A DNA stretch of 64,000 nucleotides. Origin: Actinomycetales bacterium (GTDB lineage Bacteria; Actinomycetota; Actinomycetes; Actinomycetales; Cellulomonadaceae). The notes beneath the pieces were generated by a model. It had not been told where the DNA came from and ran no database searches. It saw only the letters and a program-made list of their open reading frames with translations. Of the stretch, positions 52,743-63,191 are shown in pieces. The number at the start of each line of letters is the position of its first letter. The stretch's first letter is position 1. Made by a program: the position numbers and the translations under genes. The stretch covers positions 62,001 through 126,000 of the forward strand of contig JAHLLI010000004.1 in assembly GCA_020444245.1 (NCBI GenBank), given 5' to 3'.

Positions 52743-53996
52743 GTGCAGACCTGGCCCGCGCCCTCCGTCCCTCTCCTTCCTGGCCGAGGCCTTCAGGTCC
52801 GGGTTCGCGGCCTGGACGGGACGTTGGTGCCCGCCGCGACCGGCCCGGTCGCCGGGATGTACGTGTGCGGCATCACGCCCTACGACGCGACCCACCTGGG
52901 CCACGCGGCCACCGCTGTCGCCTTCGACCTGCTGCACCGTGCGTGGCTCGACGAGGGGCTCGAGGTGCGCTTCGTGTCCAACGTGACCGACGTGGACGAC
53001 CCGCTGCTCGAGCGGGCCGCTGCGCTGGGCGTCGACTGGGCGACCCTGGCGGCCGAGCAGTCCGCCCTGTACGCCGACGACATGACCGCGCTCGCTGTCC
53101 TGCCACCCCAGGTGTACCTGGGCGCCGTCGAGGCGATCCCGCTGGTGGCCGACGCGGTCACCCGGCTGCTCGACCGCGGGCTCGCCTACCGCGTGCCGCT
53201 GGAGCCCGGCGCCGGAGGGGCGCACCCCGAGCTCGGCGACGTCTACGCCGACGCGCACGCCCCGGAGGTGGAGCTCGTTCCCGGCCTGGACCACGACGCC
53301 ACCGTGGCGCTGTTCGCCGAGCGCGGCGGTGACCCGGCCCGCCCCGGCAAGCGCGACCCGCTGGACCCCGCGCTGTGGCGGCGCGAGCGCCCGGGCGAGC
53401 CGGCGTGGGACGCCGGTGTGCTCGGCTCCGGGCGGCCCGGCTGGCACATCGAGTGCACGGTGATCGCCGAGCAGGCGCTGGGCGACGCGTTCGACGTGCA
53501 GGGTGGCGGCCGCGACCTGTGCTTCCCGCACCACGCGATGAGCACCGCCCACGCCAAGGCCCTCGGTGGGCAGGGCGCCCGGGTGCAGCTGCACGCCGGG
53601 ATGGTCGCCCTGGCGGGGGAGAAGATGAGCAAGTCGCTGGGCAACCTCGTGCTGGTGTCGACGTTGCGCACTGAGGGCGTGGACCCGATGGCGGTGCGCC
53701 TGGCGATCCTCGCCCACCACTACTCGCAGGACTGGGAGTGGAACGACGAGGTCCTCGCGACCGCCACCGAGCGGCTGACCACCTGGCGCGCCGCGGTCTC
53801 CGGCAACGGCGGCCCGGACGCGACCGCGACGCTGGCCGAGGTCCGTGCGGCACTCGCCGAGGACCTCGAAGCCCCTCGTGCCCTGGCCGCGGTGGACAGC
53901 TGGGCGTCGACGTCGCTGACCCTGGGCGGGGACGTCGAGGGCGCGCCGGGCGTGGTCGCCCGGGCGGTGGACGCACTGCTGGGGATCCGGCTCTGA
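52743..53996 (+). CDS. mshC: Mycothiol ligase (L-cysteine:GlcN-Ins ligase)
   Basis: A 417-residue class I cysteinyl-tRNA synthetase-like enzyme that joins cysteine to glucosaminyl-inositol in mycothiol synthesis, without binding tRNA. The first zinc ligand Cys42 ([16 protein letters not shown]), the HIGH-type HLGH (51-54), zinc-site [19 protein letters not shown] and the signature EKMSKS are all present. Length agrees with MshC (just over 410) rather than a full CysS, because the tRNA-binding C-terminus is absent. Mycothiol is the actinobacterial thiol buffer, so this supports the taxonomic call. Confidence 0.95.
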   Translation: MQTWPAPSVPLLPGRGLQVRVRGLDGTLVPAATGPVAGMYVCGITPYDATHLGHAATAVAFDLLHRAWLDEGLEVRFVSNVTDVDDPLLERAAALGVDWATLAAEQSALYADDMTALAVLPPQVYLGAVEAIPLVADAVTRLLDRGLAYRVPLEPGAGGAHPELGDVYADAHAPEVELVPGLDHDATVALFAERGGDPARPGKRDPLDPALWRRERPGEPAWDAGVLGSGRPGWHIECTVIAEQALGDAFDVQGGGRDLCFPHHAMSTAHAKALGGQGARVQLHAGMVALAGEKMSKSLGNLVLVSTLRTEGVDPMAVRLAILAHHYSQDWEWNDEVLATATERLTTWRAAVSGNGGPDATATLAEVRAALAEDLEAPRALAAVDSWASTSLTLGGDVEGAPGVVARAVDALLGIRL

Positions 53997-54013
53997 GGCG
54001 CCCGGTCGGCGTC

Positions 54014-54026
54014 GCGGCAGAGCCGC
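54014..54026. terminator. Short hairpin between convergent mshC and lipoprotein genes
   Basis: GCGGC-AGA-GCCGC in a 31-bp gap. Confidence 0.35.
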
Positions 54027-54027
54027 C

Positions 54028-55407
54028 TCAGGACGTGCAGACCGAGTCCGGCGTGCGGACGAACGAGTAGTCCATCCCGGGGCTGGACATCACGATCGTG
54101 TCGCGGCCGATCGGGAAGAGCTCCAGCTCCTGACCGGGGCTCTCGGCCCAGGGTGCCTCGTGATCGGCCAGTCGCCACAGGGAGCCGTCGATCGGGCCGA
54201 CGACGGTGCCCTGGCACTGCGGTCGCGGGTTCCAGACGTAGCGGGCGCCGGTCGGCGGCATGCCCCGGTAGCCGTCCTCGACCAGCGGGCCGGGCTGCGG
54301 ACCGGCGTTCGGGTCGCGGTGGATCTGCGCGTCGGTGGCCACGGCGTCGGGCCGCGAGAGATCGACGTCGACCAGGGTGCGCTCCTGCGGTGCGCCGGGC
54401 GGGGGAGCCTGCGCGTCGAGCTGGACCGTGAACGGACCGGTGGGCAGCAGGGTGCGCTGGACCGCGACGACGAACGAGTGCGGGTTCGCGTCGGCGTTGC
54501 ACCCCGTCTGCGGGCCGGAGCCCGGCACGACGAGCGTGCCGTGCAGCGTCGCGCCGTCGACCACGACCCCGTCGAGTCGGACGGGGCAGCCGCTGCCGTA
54601 GACGGCACCGAACCAGACGACGATCTCGTGGTGCCAGTCGACCTCGGGGGCCGGGCCGGCCAGACCCGACTCCTGCCAGAGCGCGGCCAGCTGTGCGTCG
54701 GTGGTCGCCACGTCCGTGCGGTACGGCTCCCCGGTGCCCTCCGCGTGACCGAGCAGGCGCCAGCTCTCGCCGCCGTCGGCCTGCTCGCCCTCGGGGACGA
54801 GCCGGGCGGGGTCCACCGCGTCCACGCACAGCGGTTCGCCGGCGAACGTGCGTAGCGCCGCGTCCGCCTCGGGGGAGGCGACGACGCCCGAGACCTGGAG
54901 CAGCCCCCGAGGCACGTCGGGCGACAGAGCCATGGTCCGGGTCCCCGCCTCGGTCAGCGCGACCCGGACTCGCTCGCCCAGCGCCTCGAGCTCGGCGAGC
55001 GTGCGCGGCACCGCCACCACGACCACGCCCTCACCGGGGAACCGCGCGGCCACCTGCCCCTGGAGAGTGGCGACATCGCTGCCGGGTCCGAACCCGACGG
55101 TCACCCAGCCGTGGTGGTCGCGGTCCAGCCAGAGCTGGGCGAAGCCTGGTTCGCCGGAGGCCCATGCGCTCACCTGCGCCACGAGGGCGTCGGCGTTGCC
55201 GTACCGGGGCTCGTCGCGGTACAGCGCCGCGTCGGCCGTGATCGTCGGCGCGTCGAGGCAGGACGGGAAGCCCGCGTAGCCGTCCGCGACCCCCACGTCG
55301 GCGCCACCGCCCGCGCACGCCGCGAGGCCGGCCGTCAGCAGGACCGGCGCGGCGCACCACGCGAGCGCGCGCGTCATCCGTGCGCCGCGTCGCATGCCCC
55401 GTGCCAT
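54028..55407 (-). CDS. Lipoprotein of unknown function
   Basis: A 459-residue predicted lipoprotein. A basic start (MARGMRRGARMTRALAW), hydrophobic core and lipobox LAAC with cysteine 31 are clear. The mature protein is acidic and Cys-containing (about ten cysteines) with no recognised domain; it may be an extracellular solute-binding or adhesion-like protein. GAGGGGG precedes the first ATG at 55407. It lies 83 bp downstream of the PAC2 gene in the same direction. Confidence 0.75.
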   Translation of the reverse strand: MARGMRRGARMTRALAWCAAPVLLTAGLAACAGGGADVGVADGYAGFPSCLDAPTITADAALYRDEPRYGNADALVAQVSAWASGEPGFAQLWLDRDHHGWVTVGFGPGSDVATLQGQVAARFPGEGVVVVAVPRTLAELEALGERVRVALTEAGTRTMALSPDVPRGLLQVSGVVASPEADAALRTFAGEPLCVDAVDPARLVPEGEQADGGESWRLLGHAEGTGEPYRTDVATTDAQLAALWQESGLAGPAPEVDWHHEIVVWFGAVYGSGCPVRLDGVVVDGATLHGTLVVPGSGPQTGCNADANPHSFVVAVQRTLLPTGPFTVQLDAQAPPPGAPQERTLVDVDLSRPDAVATDAQIHRDPNAGPQPGPLVEDGYRGMPPTGARYVWNPRPQCQGTVVGPIDGSLWRLADHEAPWAESPGQELELFPIGRDTIVMSSPGMDYSFVRTPDSVCTS

Positions 55408-55490
55408 GCGCGCCCCCTCGACCTCTCCGCGGGACCCGACGGTCCTCACGGTGTGTGTCGCGACGCCCGACGTTCTTGCGGCGGCTGCGG

Positions 55491-56342
55491 TCAGCTGCCG
55501 GGCGTGTCGCGGCGGCGCAGGTAGCGCTCGAACTCGCGAGCGATCGCCTCGCCGCTGGCCTCGGGCAGCTCCGCGGTGTCCTTGGCCTCCTCGAGCTGCT
55601 GGACGTACTCCGCGATCTCGCTGTCCTCGGCGGCGAGCTCGTCGACACCGTTCTGCCACGCCTCGGCGTCCTCGGGGAGCTCGCCGACGTCGATCGCCTC
55701 GCCGAGCAGCTCCTCGATCTTGGTGAGCAGAGCCAGGGTGGCCTTGGGCGACGGCGGGTGGGCGACGTAGTGCGGCACGGCCGCCCACATCGACAGGGTG
55801 CTCATGCCCCGCTCCCTGGCCTCGTGGGCCAGCACGCCGACGATGCCCGTCGGCCCTTCGTAGGTGCTGCGGTCCAGGTCGAGCGCAGCGCGGATCTCGG
55901 CGTCGTCGCTGGTCACGGTGATCGGGATCGGCCGGGTGTGCGGGACGTCGGCCAGCAGCGCGCCCAGCGTGATGACCGTGGTGACGCCGAGGCGCTCGGC
56001 GGCGTCCAGCAGCTCCGCGCAGTAGCTGCGCCAGCGCATCGACGGCTCGATCCCGTGCACCAGGACCAGCTCGGTGCCGTCCGACGGGCGCTCCGCCACC
56101 GCGATCGATGTCACCGGCCACGTGATCCGGCGCACCCCGTCGGGGTCCGTCGCGACCTGCGGGCGGTTGACCTGGAAGTCGTGGTACTCCTCGGGGTCCA
56201 GCTCGTCGACCTGCTCGGCGTCCCAGGCCTGGTGCAGGTGCACGACGGCCTGCGAGGCGGCTGACCCGGCGTCGTTCCAGCCCTCGAAGGCGGCGATCAT
56301 CACCGCGCCTCTCAGGGCGTCGGGCGGCTGGGGCGCGTTCAT
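55491..56342 (-). CDS. PAC2 family protein (proteasome-assembly chaperone-like)
   Basis: A 283-residue protein of the PAC2 fold found in actinobacteria near proteasome genes: MIAAFEGWNDAGSAASQAVVHLHQAW, then WRSYCAELLDAAERLGVTTVITLGALLADVPHTRPIPI. In archaea and eukaryotes PAC2 proteins help assemble the 20S proteasome; the bacterial role is untested. It is leaderless, divergent from the HAD gene, and only a few kb from mpa and dop. Confidence 0.87.
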   Translation of the reverse strand: MNAPQPPDALRGAVMIAAFEGWNDAGSAASQAVVHLHQAWDAEQVDELDPEEYHDFQVNRPQVATDPDGVRRITWPVTSIAVAERPSDGTELVLVHGIEPSMRWRSYCAELLDAAERLGVTTVITLGALLADVPHTRPIPITVTSDDAEIRAALDLDRSTYEGPTGIVGVLAHEARERGMSTLSMWAAVPHYVAHPPSPKATLALLTKIEELLGEAIDVGELPEDAEAWQNGVDELAAEDSEIAEYVQQLEEAKDTAELPEASGEAIAREFERYLRRRDTPGS

Positions 56343-56349
56343 GCCGACC

Positions 56350-56355
56350 AGCGTA
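56350..56355 (-). promoter_or_regulatory. -10 box of the leaderless PAC2 gene
   Basis: Reads TACGCT on the minus strand, 7 nt before the ATG at 56342. Confidence 0.6.
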
Positions 56356-56405
56356 GGCGCTGCCGCCGCGAGCGCCGATCCCGCACCCCCGCGCGGCGCG
56401 ATCCC

Positions 56406-56411
56406 TACACT
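56406..56411 (+). promoter_or_regulatory. -10 box of the leaderless HAD gene
   Basis: TACACT ends 6 nt before the ATG. Confidence 0.65.
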
Positions 56412-56417
56412 GACGCG

Positions 56418-57119
56418 ATGGCCACAGCCGACCGCCCTGCCCTGCCCGCCGCGGTGCTCTGGGACATGGACGGCACCCTGGTGGACACCGAGCCGCTGTG
56501 GTTCGCCGCCGAGGCCGCGATCGCCGAGCGGCACGGCGTGCCGTGGGGGCCGGAGCTGTCGGCCCAGCTGGTGGGGATGCCCCTCGAACGCTACGCGCAG
56601 ATGCTGGTCGAGCGTGGTGTGGCGCTGCCCACGCCGGACCTGGTCAGCGCTCTGGTCGACATCGTCGCCGCAGGCCTGGACCAGCGGATCACGTGGCAGC
56701 CGGGCGTGCTCGACCTGCTCGCCGAGCTGGCGGCAGCCGGCGTCCCGTGCGCCCTCGTGACGATGTCCTACCGGCGGCTGGCCGACGCGGTGGTCGCCAA
56801 GGCACCGGCGGGAGCCTTCAGGGTCGTGGTGACGGGGGACGACGTCGAGCACGGCAAGCCGCACCCCGAGCCGTACCTGCGTGCCGCGGCGGAGCTGGGG
56901 GTCGAACCACACCGCTGCGTCGCGCTGGAGGACTCGCCGCCGGGGATCGGCTCGGCGATGGCGTCAGGAGCTCGGACACTCGGCGTGCCGCACATGGTGC
57001 CGGTGGAGCCCCGGCCGGGACTCAGTCGGGTGCCGACGCTCGCCGGGATCGGCCTGGCCGAGCTGGCGAGGATCGTCGCCGGTGAGGATCTCGACCTGCT
57101 GGCCGCCCAGGCGGACTGA
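56418..57119 (+). CDS. HAD-superfamily phosphatase/phosphomutase
   Basis: A 233-residue haloacid dehalogenase-fold enzyme with a small helical cap. Motif I is WDMDGTLVDTE (nucleophile Asp at about residue 16), motif II VTMSYRR, motif III HGKPHPEPY (Lys), motif IV VALEDSPPGIGSAMASG. It resembles beta-phosphoglucomutase-like or phosphoglycolate phosphatase-like enzymes; the substrate is not readable. Confidence 0.92.
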   Translation: MATADRPALPAAVLWDMDGTLVDTEPLWFAAEAAIAERHGVPWGPELSAQLVGMPLERYAQMLVERGVALPTPDLVSALVDIVAAGLDQRITWQPGVLDLLAELAAAGVPCALVTMSYRRLADAVVAKAPAGAFRVVVTGDDVEHGKPHPEPYLRAAAELGVEPHRCVALEDSPPGIGSAMASGARTLGVPHMVPVEPRPGLSRVPTLAGIGLAELARIVAGEDLDLLAAQAD

Positions 57120-57155
57120 CGGCGGGCCGCGACGCAACGACGTGCGTGCCGAGCC

Positions 57156-58043
57156 TCAGCTCTCGGGCCGTACGCCGAGCGCGCGCTCGACGGCGTCGGG
57201 GTCCAGCGGGGGCGGCGTGCCGCCGAACGCCGGGCACAGAGCCCGGTGGGCGCACCAGTCGCACAGCGGCGAGGTGCGCGGCGCGAACTCGCCGCGGCGC
57301 CCCGCGTCCAGGATGCTGTCCCAGAGCGCCGCGACCCGGCGCTCGATCACCGCGAGCTCGCGCTCGTCAGGAACGTGGCGCAGCAGGACGCCGTCGCCCA
57401 GGTACACGAGCTGGAGCATGTCCGGCACCCGACCCCGCAGCCGGGAGAGCAGCAAGGCGTAGAACCGCATCTGGAACAGGGCGCTGGACTCGAAGCCCTC
57501 GCGCGGTGAGCGCCCCGTCTTGTAGTCGACGACCCGCACGGCACCGTTGGGGGCGACGTCCAGGCGGTCGACGATGCCCCGCATCTCCCAGCCGCCCTCG
57601 GTCACCAGACGGACCGGGAGCTCGCGCTCTGCGGGTTCGAGGCGATTGGGGTCCTCGAGGGTGAAGTAGGTCTCCAGCAGAGCCCGAGCCGCGGCGAACC
57701 AGCCGTCCTCGCCGCCCTCGTCCAGGACCTCGGTCGCGCGCGGGTCTGCCGCGACCAGCTCGGCCCACACAGGTGCGAGCAGATCCGCCGCCGCGTCCGG
57801 GGTGCGCTGGCCCGCGGGCCGGTCGAAGAGCCGCTCGAGCACCGCGTGCACCAGCGTCCCGCGCAGCGCTGCCGGGCTCGGCGGCTCGGGCAGCCGGTCG
57901 ATGACGCGCAGCCGGAACAGCAGTGGGCACTGCTGGTAGTCCGACGCCCGCGACGGCGACAGGCCGGGCAGGCGCGGGCGCTCCTCCTCGGGCTCGAGGC
58001 TCTCCGGGTCGAGGGCGGGCTCCGGTGCGACGGTGGGTTCCAC
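57156..58043 (-). CDS. RecB-type PD-(D/E)XK nuclease with an Fe-S cluster motif
   Basis: A 295-residue single-domain RecB/AddB-like exonuclease. The catalytic core is GIVDRLDVAPNGAVRVVDYKTGRSP (the Asp and the DYK signature). Four cysteines frame the domain: Cys39 (DYQQCPLLFRLR) and the C-terminal SPLCDWCAHRALCPAF, the pattern that binds a 4Fe-4S cluster in AddB and Cas4-like nucleases. No helicase is attached. A role in DNA repair is probable. It is leaderless and divergent from the site-2 protease. Confidence 0.88.
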   Translation of the reverse strand: MEPTVAPEPALDPESLEPEEERPRLPGLSPSRASDYQQCPLLFRLRVIDRLPEPPSPAALRGTLVHAVLERLFDRPAGQRTPDAAADLLAPVWAELVAADPRATEVLDEGGEDGWFAAARALLETYFTLEDPNRLEPAERELPVRLVTEGGWEMRGIVDRLDVAPNGAVRVVDYKTGRSPREGFESSALFQMRFYALLLSRLRGRVPDMLQLVYLGDGVLLRHVPDERELAVIERRVAALWDSILDAGRRGEFAPRTSPLCDWCAHRALCPAFGGTPPPLDPDAVERALGVRPES

Positions 58044-58050
58044 GTCCGCG

Positions 58051-58056
58051 AGCGTA
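58051..58056 (-). promoter_or_regulatory. -10 box of the leaderless RecB-type nuclease gene
   Basis: Reads TACGCT on the minus strand, 7 nt before the GTG at 58043. Confidence 0.6.
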
Positions 58057-58103
58057 CGTCCCGGCACCGACGTCCCGGCGGGCAGGTGCGCGGCCGACGC
58101 CCT

Positions 58104-58109
58104 TAGGGT
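58104..58109 (+). promoter_or_regulatory. -10 box of the leaderless site-2 protease gene
   Basis: TAGGGT ends 6 nt before the GTG. With 58051-58056 it makes a back-to-back leaderless promoter pair. Confidence 0.6.
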
Positions 58110-58115
58110 GGGGCG

Positions 58116-59237
58116 GTGAGCGAACCGTCCCGGCAGCGAGGGTGGGTCGTCGGGCACATCTGGCGGGTGCCGGTGGTGCTCTCGCCCGGGTGGCTGGTCG
58201 CGGCCGTCGTCCTGACGCTGCTGCTGCTGCCGTTCGCCGAGCGTCTCGCCCCCGGCGCGAGCTCGGCGTTCGTCTGGCTGCTCGCGCTGTCCGCCGTCCT
58301 CCTGCTGTTCGTGTCGACGTTCCTGCACGAGCTGGCGCACGCGGCCGCCGCGCGACGCTACGGGATGGTGGTGCACCGGATCGCGCTGACCCTGCTGGGC
58401 GGCCACACCGAGCTGTCGGACCGGGCGCCAGGGGCCGGGCCCTCGGCGGTGGTCGCCGTGGTCGGGCCCCTGACCAACCTCGCCCTGGGCGCGGTCGCGT
58501 GGGGGGTGTGGCGCGTGCTCCCGGGCCAGGGTCCCCTCGAGGCGCTGATCCTCGCCCTGGCCGTGACGAACGGGTTCGTCGCGGCGCTCAACCTGCTGCC
58601 CGGGCTGCCGCTCGACGGCGGGCGCGTCCTGGAGGCCGGGGTCTGGGGCCTGACCGGCCGGCGGGCGACCGGGACCCGGGTCGCCGGCTGGGTCGGGCGC
58701 ATGGTCGCCGTGGCCATCGCCGCGTGGGCGCTCGCACCGGCCCTGACCGGAGGCGTCGACCTGACCCAGGTGCTGTGGGCGGCCCTCATCGCGATGTTCA
58801 TCTGGACCGGTGCGAGCCAGGCGATCGCCGGGGCGAGCGTCGAGGAGGCACTCGAGCAGCTGTCCATCGCCGGGCTGACCATGCCCGCCGTGCTCCTCGC
58901 GGCCGATGCCCCGGTCTCGGCGGCCGACGCCGCACCGCCGGGTCACGGGGTGGTGCTGGTCGACCCGTCGGGGCAGCCGATCGGGTACCTGGACGGCGCG
59001 GCGTCGGCGGCCATCCCCATGCACCTGCGCGCCGCGACACCGCTCAGCGCTGCCGCCTCCCCGCTGCCCCCTGAGGCGCGGGTCCCGGTGGGCCTGGACG
59101 GCCGGGACGCCGTCGAGGCGGTGCGCCAGGCGGCCGCGCGATCCCCGGTGATGGCCGTCGTGGCGCCGGACGGCGCGGTGATCGGGCTGCTGCGTGCGAC
59201 CGACGTGGTGCGTGCCCTGCGGGGCGCGGACGGCTGA
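58116..59237 (+). CDS. Site-2 protease (M50) family intramembrane metalloprotease with CBS-like domain
   Basis: A 373-residue membrane protease. The zinc motif HELAH is at residues 71-75 in a helix, and the third ligand Asp 167 is in LPLDGGRV. The C-terminal 130 residues hold CBS-like segments (VVLVDPSGQPIGYLDG, VMAVVAPDGAVIGLLRATDVV) that could sense adenine nucleotides. Such proteases cleave membrane-bound anti-sigma factors or signal peptides. It is the first of four mostly co-oriented genes with trmI, mpa and dop. Confidence 0.9.
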   Translation: MSEPSRQRGWVVGHIWRVPVVLSPGWLVAAVVLTLLLLPFAERLAPGASSAFVWLLALSAVLLLFVSTFLHELAHAAAARRYGMVVHRIALTLLGGHTELSDRAPGAGPSAVVAVVGPLTNLALGAVAWGVWRVLPGQGPLEALILALAVTNGFVAALNLLPGLPLDGGRVLEAGVWGLTGRRATGTRVAGWVGRMVAVAIAAWALAPALTGGVDLTQVLWAALIAMFIWTGASQAIAGASVEEALEQLSIAGLTMPAVLLAADAPVSAADAAPPGHGVVLVDPSGQPIGYLDGAASAAIPMHLRAATPLSAAASPLPPEARVPVGLDGRDAVEAVRQAAARSPVMAVVAPDGAVIGLLRATDVVRALRGADG

Positions 59238-59280
59238 GCCGGCTGGACCCCCGCCCGCTGCGACGGCAGACTCGGGCGCC

Positions 59281-60273
59281 GTGACCCACCCCACCGGCGC
59301 CCAGCAGCGGCGCGGCCCCTTCCGCGCCGGCGAGCGCGTGCAGCTCACCGACCCCAAGGGACGGCTGCACACCATCACCCTGACGCCGAACGCCTCGTTC
59401 CACACCCACCAGGGCTACTTCCACCACGACGCGCTGATCGGTGCCAGCGAGGGCAGCGTGGTCACCGGGTCGGGCGGGGTGCAGTACCTGGCCCTGCGGC
59501 CACTGCTGAGCGACTTCGTGATGTCCATGCCGCGCGGCGCGCAGGTGGTGTACCCGAAGGACGCCGGGCAGGTCGTCACGATGGGGGACATCTATCCCGG
59601 GGCCCGGGTGGTCGAGGCCGGCGTCGGCTCAGGTGCGCTGAGCATGAGCCTGCTCCGGGCGGTGGGTGACGGCGGGGTGCTGCACTCGGTCGAGCGGCGC
59701 GAGGACTTCGCGGCGATCGCGCGGGCTAACGTCGAGGCGTTCTTCGGTGCCCCGCACCCGGCCTGGCGGCTGACCGTCGGCGACCTGGCCGACGCGCTCG
59801 TGGCCGAGCCGGCCGCGAGCGTGGACCGGGTGGTGCTCGACATGCTCGCGCCCTGGGAGAACATCGGTGCGATCGCCCACGCGCTGGCCCCGGGCGGGGT
59901 GCTGACCTGCTACGTCGCGACCACCACCCAGCTGTCCCGGCTGGCCGAGGACCTGCGTGCCGACGGCCGGTTCATCGAGCCGACCGCCTGGGAGTCGATG
60001 GTCCGGACCTGGCACCTCGAGGGGCTCGCGGTGCGACCGGACCACCGGATGATCGCCCACACCGGCTTCCTGCTCACCACCCGCCGGATGGCCGACGGCG
60101 TGGCGGTGCCCGAGCGCATCCGCCGGCCCGCCAAGGGCGCCTACCCGCCGGGCGAGTGGACCCCGGAGGACCTTGGCGAGCGCGAGATCTCCGACAAGAA
60201 GGTGCGTCGCGTCCGCCGCGACCTCGGCGCTGCTCCGCCCCCCGCCGACGCGCCGCCGGTGGCCACCGACTGA
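59281..60273 (+). CDS. trmI: tRNA (adenine-58-N1)-methyltransferase
   Basis: A 330-residue SAM-dependent methyltransferase that puts m1A at position 58 of tRNAs. The N-terminal beta domain ([17 protein letters not shown]) and the Rossmann motif [20 protein letters not shown] with VERREDF are characteristic, as is the catalytic-type [12 protein letters not shown]. It is the usual neighbour of mpa in actinobacteria. The gene ends 83 bp before mpa. A CAGACT hexamer lies 8 nt before its GTG start. Confidence 0.93.
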   Translation: MTHPTGAQQRRGPFRAGERVQLTDPKGRLHTITLTPNASFHTHQGYFHHDALIGASEGSVVTGSGGVQYLALRPLLSDFVMSMPRGAQVVYPKDAGQVVTMGDIYPGARVVEAGVGSGALSMSLLRAVGDGGVLHSVERREDFAAIARANVEAFFGAPHPAWRLTVGDLADALVAEPAASVDRVVLDMLAPWENIGAIAHALAPGGVLTCYVATTTQLSRLAEDLRADGRFIEPTAWESMVRTWHLEGLAVRPDHRMIAHTGFLLTTRRMADGVAVPERIRRPAKGAYPPGEWTPEDLGEREISDKKVRRVRRDLGAAPPPADAPPVATD

Positions 60274-60325
60274 GACGACCCGGCGCGCGGGGCCCCTTGC
60301 CCGCGACTCTCCCCGCTACGCGACC

Positions 60326-60331
60326 TATCGT
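60326..60331 (+). promoter_or_regulatory. -10 box of mpa (with leader)
   Basis: TATCGT lies 25 nt before the ATG, and the leader contains a GGGAGG ribosome binding site. Confidence 0.45.
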
Positions 60332-60356
60332 GGGAGGACCTGCAGCGGGAGGCACC

Positions 60357-62057
60357 ATGACCCACACACCGGACCACCGTGATCCGGCCGGCGAGGGCGC
60401 CAACCAACCCTGGCCGGGAGCGCAGCAGCGCGCCGAGCACGCCCGCCAGGCCGGCGACGCCGCCCGTCAGGCCGCTGCGCTGGCCGCCAAGAACGAGCGG
60501 CTGGCCGAGGCGCTGCGTGCCGCGAGGGACCGCATCGTCGAGCTCCAGAGCCAGATCGACGACCTCGGTCGGCCTCCCGCGACGTTCGCGACCTTCCTCC
60601 TCCCGCGCGAGGGCAACACCGCTGTGGTGGTGCAGCAGGGGCGCAAGCTGCACGTCCAGGCTGGTCCCGGCGTGGACGTCTCGGTGCTGCGCGCCGGGCA
60701 GGAGGTCCGGCTCAACGAGGCGATGGTCATCGTCGAGGCCGGTGCCTACGAGCAGGTCGGTGAGATCGTCACCGTCAAGGAGCTGCTCGAGCCCGACCGT
60801 GCCCTGGTGGTCGGCCGCGGCGACGAGGAGCGCGTGGTGCGCCTCGCCGGTCCGCTGCTGTCGGCGACCGTGCGCGTCGGCGACGCGCTGACGGTGGACT
60901 CCCGCTCGGGCTTCGTGTTCGAGCTGATCCCCAGGTCCGAGGTCGAGGAGCTCGTCCTCGAAGAGGTCCCCGACATCGACTACGAGGACATCGGCGGCCT
61001 TGGCGCGCAGATCGAGCAGATCCGCGACGCGGTCGAGCTGCCGTTCGCCCACCCCGAGCTGTTCCGCGAGCACGGTCTGCGCCCGCCCAAGGGCGTGCTG
61101 CTCTACGGCCCGCCCGGGTGCGGCAAGACGCTCATCGCCAAGGCCGTGGCCCGGTCGCTGGCCGAGACCCGCGGCCGGACGCCGGACGGCAAGCCGGGCA
61201 CGTCGTACTTCCTCAACGTCAAGGGTCCGGAGCTGCTCAACAAGTACGTCGGGGAGACCGAGCGTCACATCCGGCTGATCTTCGCCCGTGCCCGGGAGAA
61301 GGCGTCCCAGGGGTCGCCCGTCGTGGTGTTCTTCGACGAGATGGAGTCGCTGTTCCGCACCCGCGGCACGGGCATCTCCTCCGACGTCGAGACCACGATC
61401 GTGCCGCAGCTGCTCGCCGAGATCGACGGTGTGGAGCGGCTCGACAACGTCATCGTCATCGGGGCGTCGAACCGCGAGGACATGATCGACCCCGCGATCC
61501 TGCGGCCGGGCCGCCTCGACGTGAAGATCAAGATCGAGCGGCCCGACGCCGAGGCCGCCAAGGAGATCTTCGCCAAGTACCTGACCCCGGACCTGCCGCT
61601 GCACGCCGACGACCTGGCCGAGCACGACGGCGACCGGGACGCGACCGTCGGCGGGATGGTCGAGCGCGCCGTGGAGCGGATGTACGACGAGTCGACCGAC
61701 AACGAGTTCCTCGAGGTGACCTACGCCTCGGGCGACAAGGAGGTCCTGTACTTCAAGGACTTCGCGTCCGGCGCGATGATCCAGAACGTCGTCGACCGTG
61801 CGAAGAAGACCGCGATCAAGGACTTCCTCGCCACCGGCCAGCGTGGGCTGCGGGTGGATCACCTGCTCACCGCGTGCATCGACGAGTTCCACGAGAACGA
61901 GGACCTGCCCAACACCACCAACCCCGACGACTGGGCCCGGATCTCGGGCAAGAAGGGCGAGCGGATCGTGTTCATCCGCACGATCGTCCAGGGCAAGGCC
62001 GGCAAGGAGAGCTCGCGCACCATCGAGACGGTCAACCCGACGGGCCAGTACCTGTAG
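60357..62057 (+). CDS. mpa: Proteasome-associated ATPase Mpa/ARC
   Basis: A 566-residue hexameric AAA ATPase that recognises pupylated proteins, unfolds them and feeds them to the 20S proteasome. Residues about 20-75 form the coiled coil that binds Pup, followed by two OB folds. The AAA module has Walker A GPPGCGKT (251-258), Walker [10 protein letters not shown] and a sensor segment. The C-terminus TGQYL carries the penultimate-tyrosine motif needed to open the 20S gate, so this species probably also encodes prcBA. GGGAGG lies six bases before the ATG. The last 26 bp overlap the next gene on the opposite strand. Confidence 0.96.
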   Translation: MTHTPDHRDPAGEGANQPWPGAQQRAEHARQAGDAARQAAALAAKNERLAEALRAARDRIVELQSQIDDLGRPPATFATFLLPREGNTAVVVQQGRKLHVQAGPGVDVSVLRAGQEVRLNEAMVIVEAGAYEQVGEIVTVKELLEPDRALVVGRGDEERVVRLAGPLLSATVRVGDALTVDSRSGFVFELIPRSEVEELVLEEVPDIDYEDIGGLGAQIEQIRDAVELPFAHPELFREHGLRPPKGVLLYGPPGCGKTLIAKAVARSLAETRGRTPDGKPGTSYFLNVKGPELLNKYVGETERHIRLIFARAREKASQGSPVVVFFDEMESLFRTRGTGISSDVETTIVPQLLAEIDGVERLDNVIVIGASNREDMIDPAILRPGRLDVKIKIERPDAEAAKEIFAKYLTPDLPLHADDLAEHDGDRDATVGGMVERAVERMYDESTDNEFLEVTYASGDKEVLYFKDFASGAMIQNVVDRAKKTAIKDFLATGQRGLRVDHLLTACIDEFHENEDLPNTTNPDDWARISGKKGERIVFIRTIVQGKAGKESSRTIETVNPTGQYL

Positions 62058-63078
62058 CCACGTCACCGGCTCGCGGTGCGACTCGGGTCCGGCGCAGCGC
62101 CCCGACGAGGGCGGCGCCGGTCATGACCAGCGCCAGTGCACCGCCGGCGCCCCAGATCACCGCGAGCGCGACGATCTTGGTCGACGTGGTGAGCGCAGCC
62201 ACCGAGGCGACGGCCACGCCCACGGCGACGTGCGTCACCCACCACCGGGTCGAACGCGGCACCGTGGCGACCCCGGGGTCGTTGGAGTGGCGCAGGTTGC
62301 GGGCCAGCACGAGGCCGAGGACCGCGTACAGCCCCAGGGCGAAGGCCTGGCGTGGTCCGCTAACCGGGTCGTCGCCGCCTTGGGCGAGCAGCACGAAGAA
62401 GGCGAGGAAGCCCACGGTGACGAGCCACAGGGCCAGGTAGCCGCCGCGCTGTGGCAACGCCTCGCCCAGGTGCTCCACGCGCGGAACCCGCGCCGCCCAG
62501 GCCACCACGGCCCAGATCGCGAGCGCCGTGAGCCCGAGCGACGCCACCGTGACCGCGCCCATGGGGCCGTGCGAGCCTCCCGCCACGACGCCGACCAGCA
62601 CCGTGGCGCCCCACACGCGTCGTGGACCGAACGAGCGGAGCCGACGCGGCAGGAGACCCCACAGACGCGGCTCGCGGACCAGGACCTGCTCGGCGAGCAC
62701 GAGCGGCAGGATCGTCGAGACGAAGGGGTGGTGAAAGCCGGCCACCACGATCAGGGTCGGCAGGTCGACCGGGCCGAGGGGCGTCGTGCTGTCCCAGGGT
62801 GCGTCCCACAGCACGCGCGTCACATAGAACTCGTAGAGGCCCATGATGACGCCGGCCGTCCACAGTGCCGTCAGGGTCGGCCGCGGGTTGCGCCGCAGGA
62901 CGATCGAGGCGAGCAGGAGCACCTGGGTGCCGTAGACGGGGACCAGCAGGACCCACATGGCCGGGTCGAGCAGGCCCCACGGGGCGGATCCGATGCTCAC
63001 CTCGGCGAGCGCGATGGACAGGCTCGTCACCAGCACCACGGCGGCCAGGCGGGTCCGCCTCGTCGCTCCGGTGTCCAC
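62032..63078 (-). CDS. Polytopic membrane protein of unknown function
   Basis: A 348-residue protein with nine to ten hydrophobic helices and a basic C-terminal tail. Short conserved-looking segments are [18 protein letters not shown] and [20 protein letters not shown] recognise no family. It starts with GTG from a leaderless promoter and converges on mpa with a 26-bp overlap; it is inserted between mpa and dop on the opposite strand. Confidence 0.75.
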   Translation of the reverse strand: MDTGATRRTRLAAVVLVTSLSIALAEVSIGSAPWGLLDPAMWVLLVPVYGTQVLLLASIVLRRNPRPTLTALWTAGVIMGLYEFYVTRVLWDAPWDSTTPLGPVDLPTLIVVAGFHHPFVSTILPLVLAEQVLVREPRLWGLLPRRLRSFGPRRVWGATVLVGVVAGGSHGPMGAVTVASLGLTALAIWAVVAWAARVPRVEHLGEALPQRGGYLALWLVTVGFLAFFVLLAQGGDDPVSGPRQAFALGLYAVLGLVLARNLRHSNDPGVATVPRSTRWWVTHVAVGVAVASVAALTTSTKIVALAVIWGAGGALALVMTGAALVGALRRTRVAPRAGDVATGTGPSG

Positions 63079-63085
63079 GGTCCGG

Positions 63086-63091
63086 ACGGTA
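63086..63091 (-). promoter_or_regulatory. -10 box of leaderless gene 63078
   Basis: Reads TACCGT on the minus strand, 7 nt before the GTG. Confidence 0.55.
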
Positions 63092-63179
63092 TAGGTGTGC
63101 GAGGGCCGTGGTCATCAGGGTCCTCCCTGATCTGTGGCGGTTGCCGTGGCCGCGGCGCGGTCCGTTCGGCGGGCGCCAG

Positions 63180-63185
63180 TAGCCT
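63180..63185 (+). promoter_or_regulatory. -10 box of leaderless dop
   Basis: TAGCCT ends 6 nt before the GTG. Confidence 0.6.
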
Positions 63186-63191
63186 GGCGCG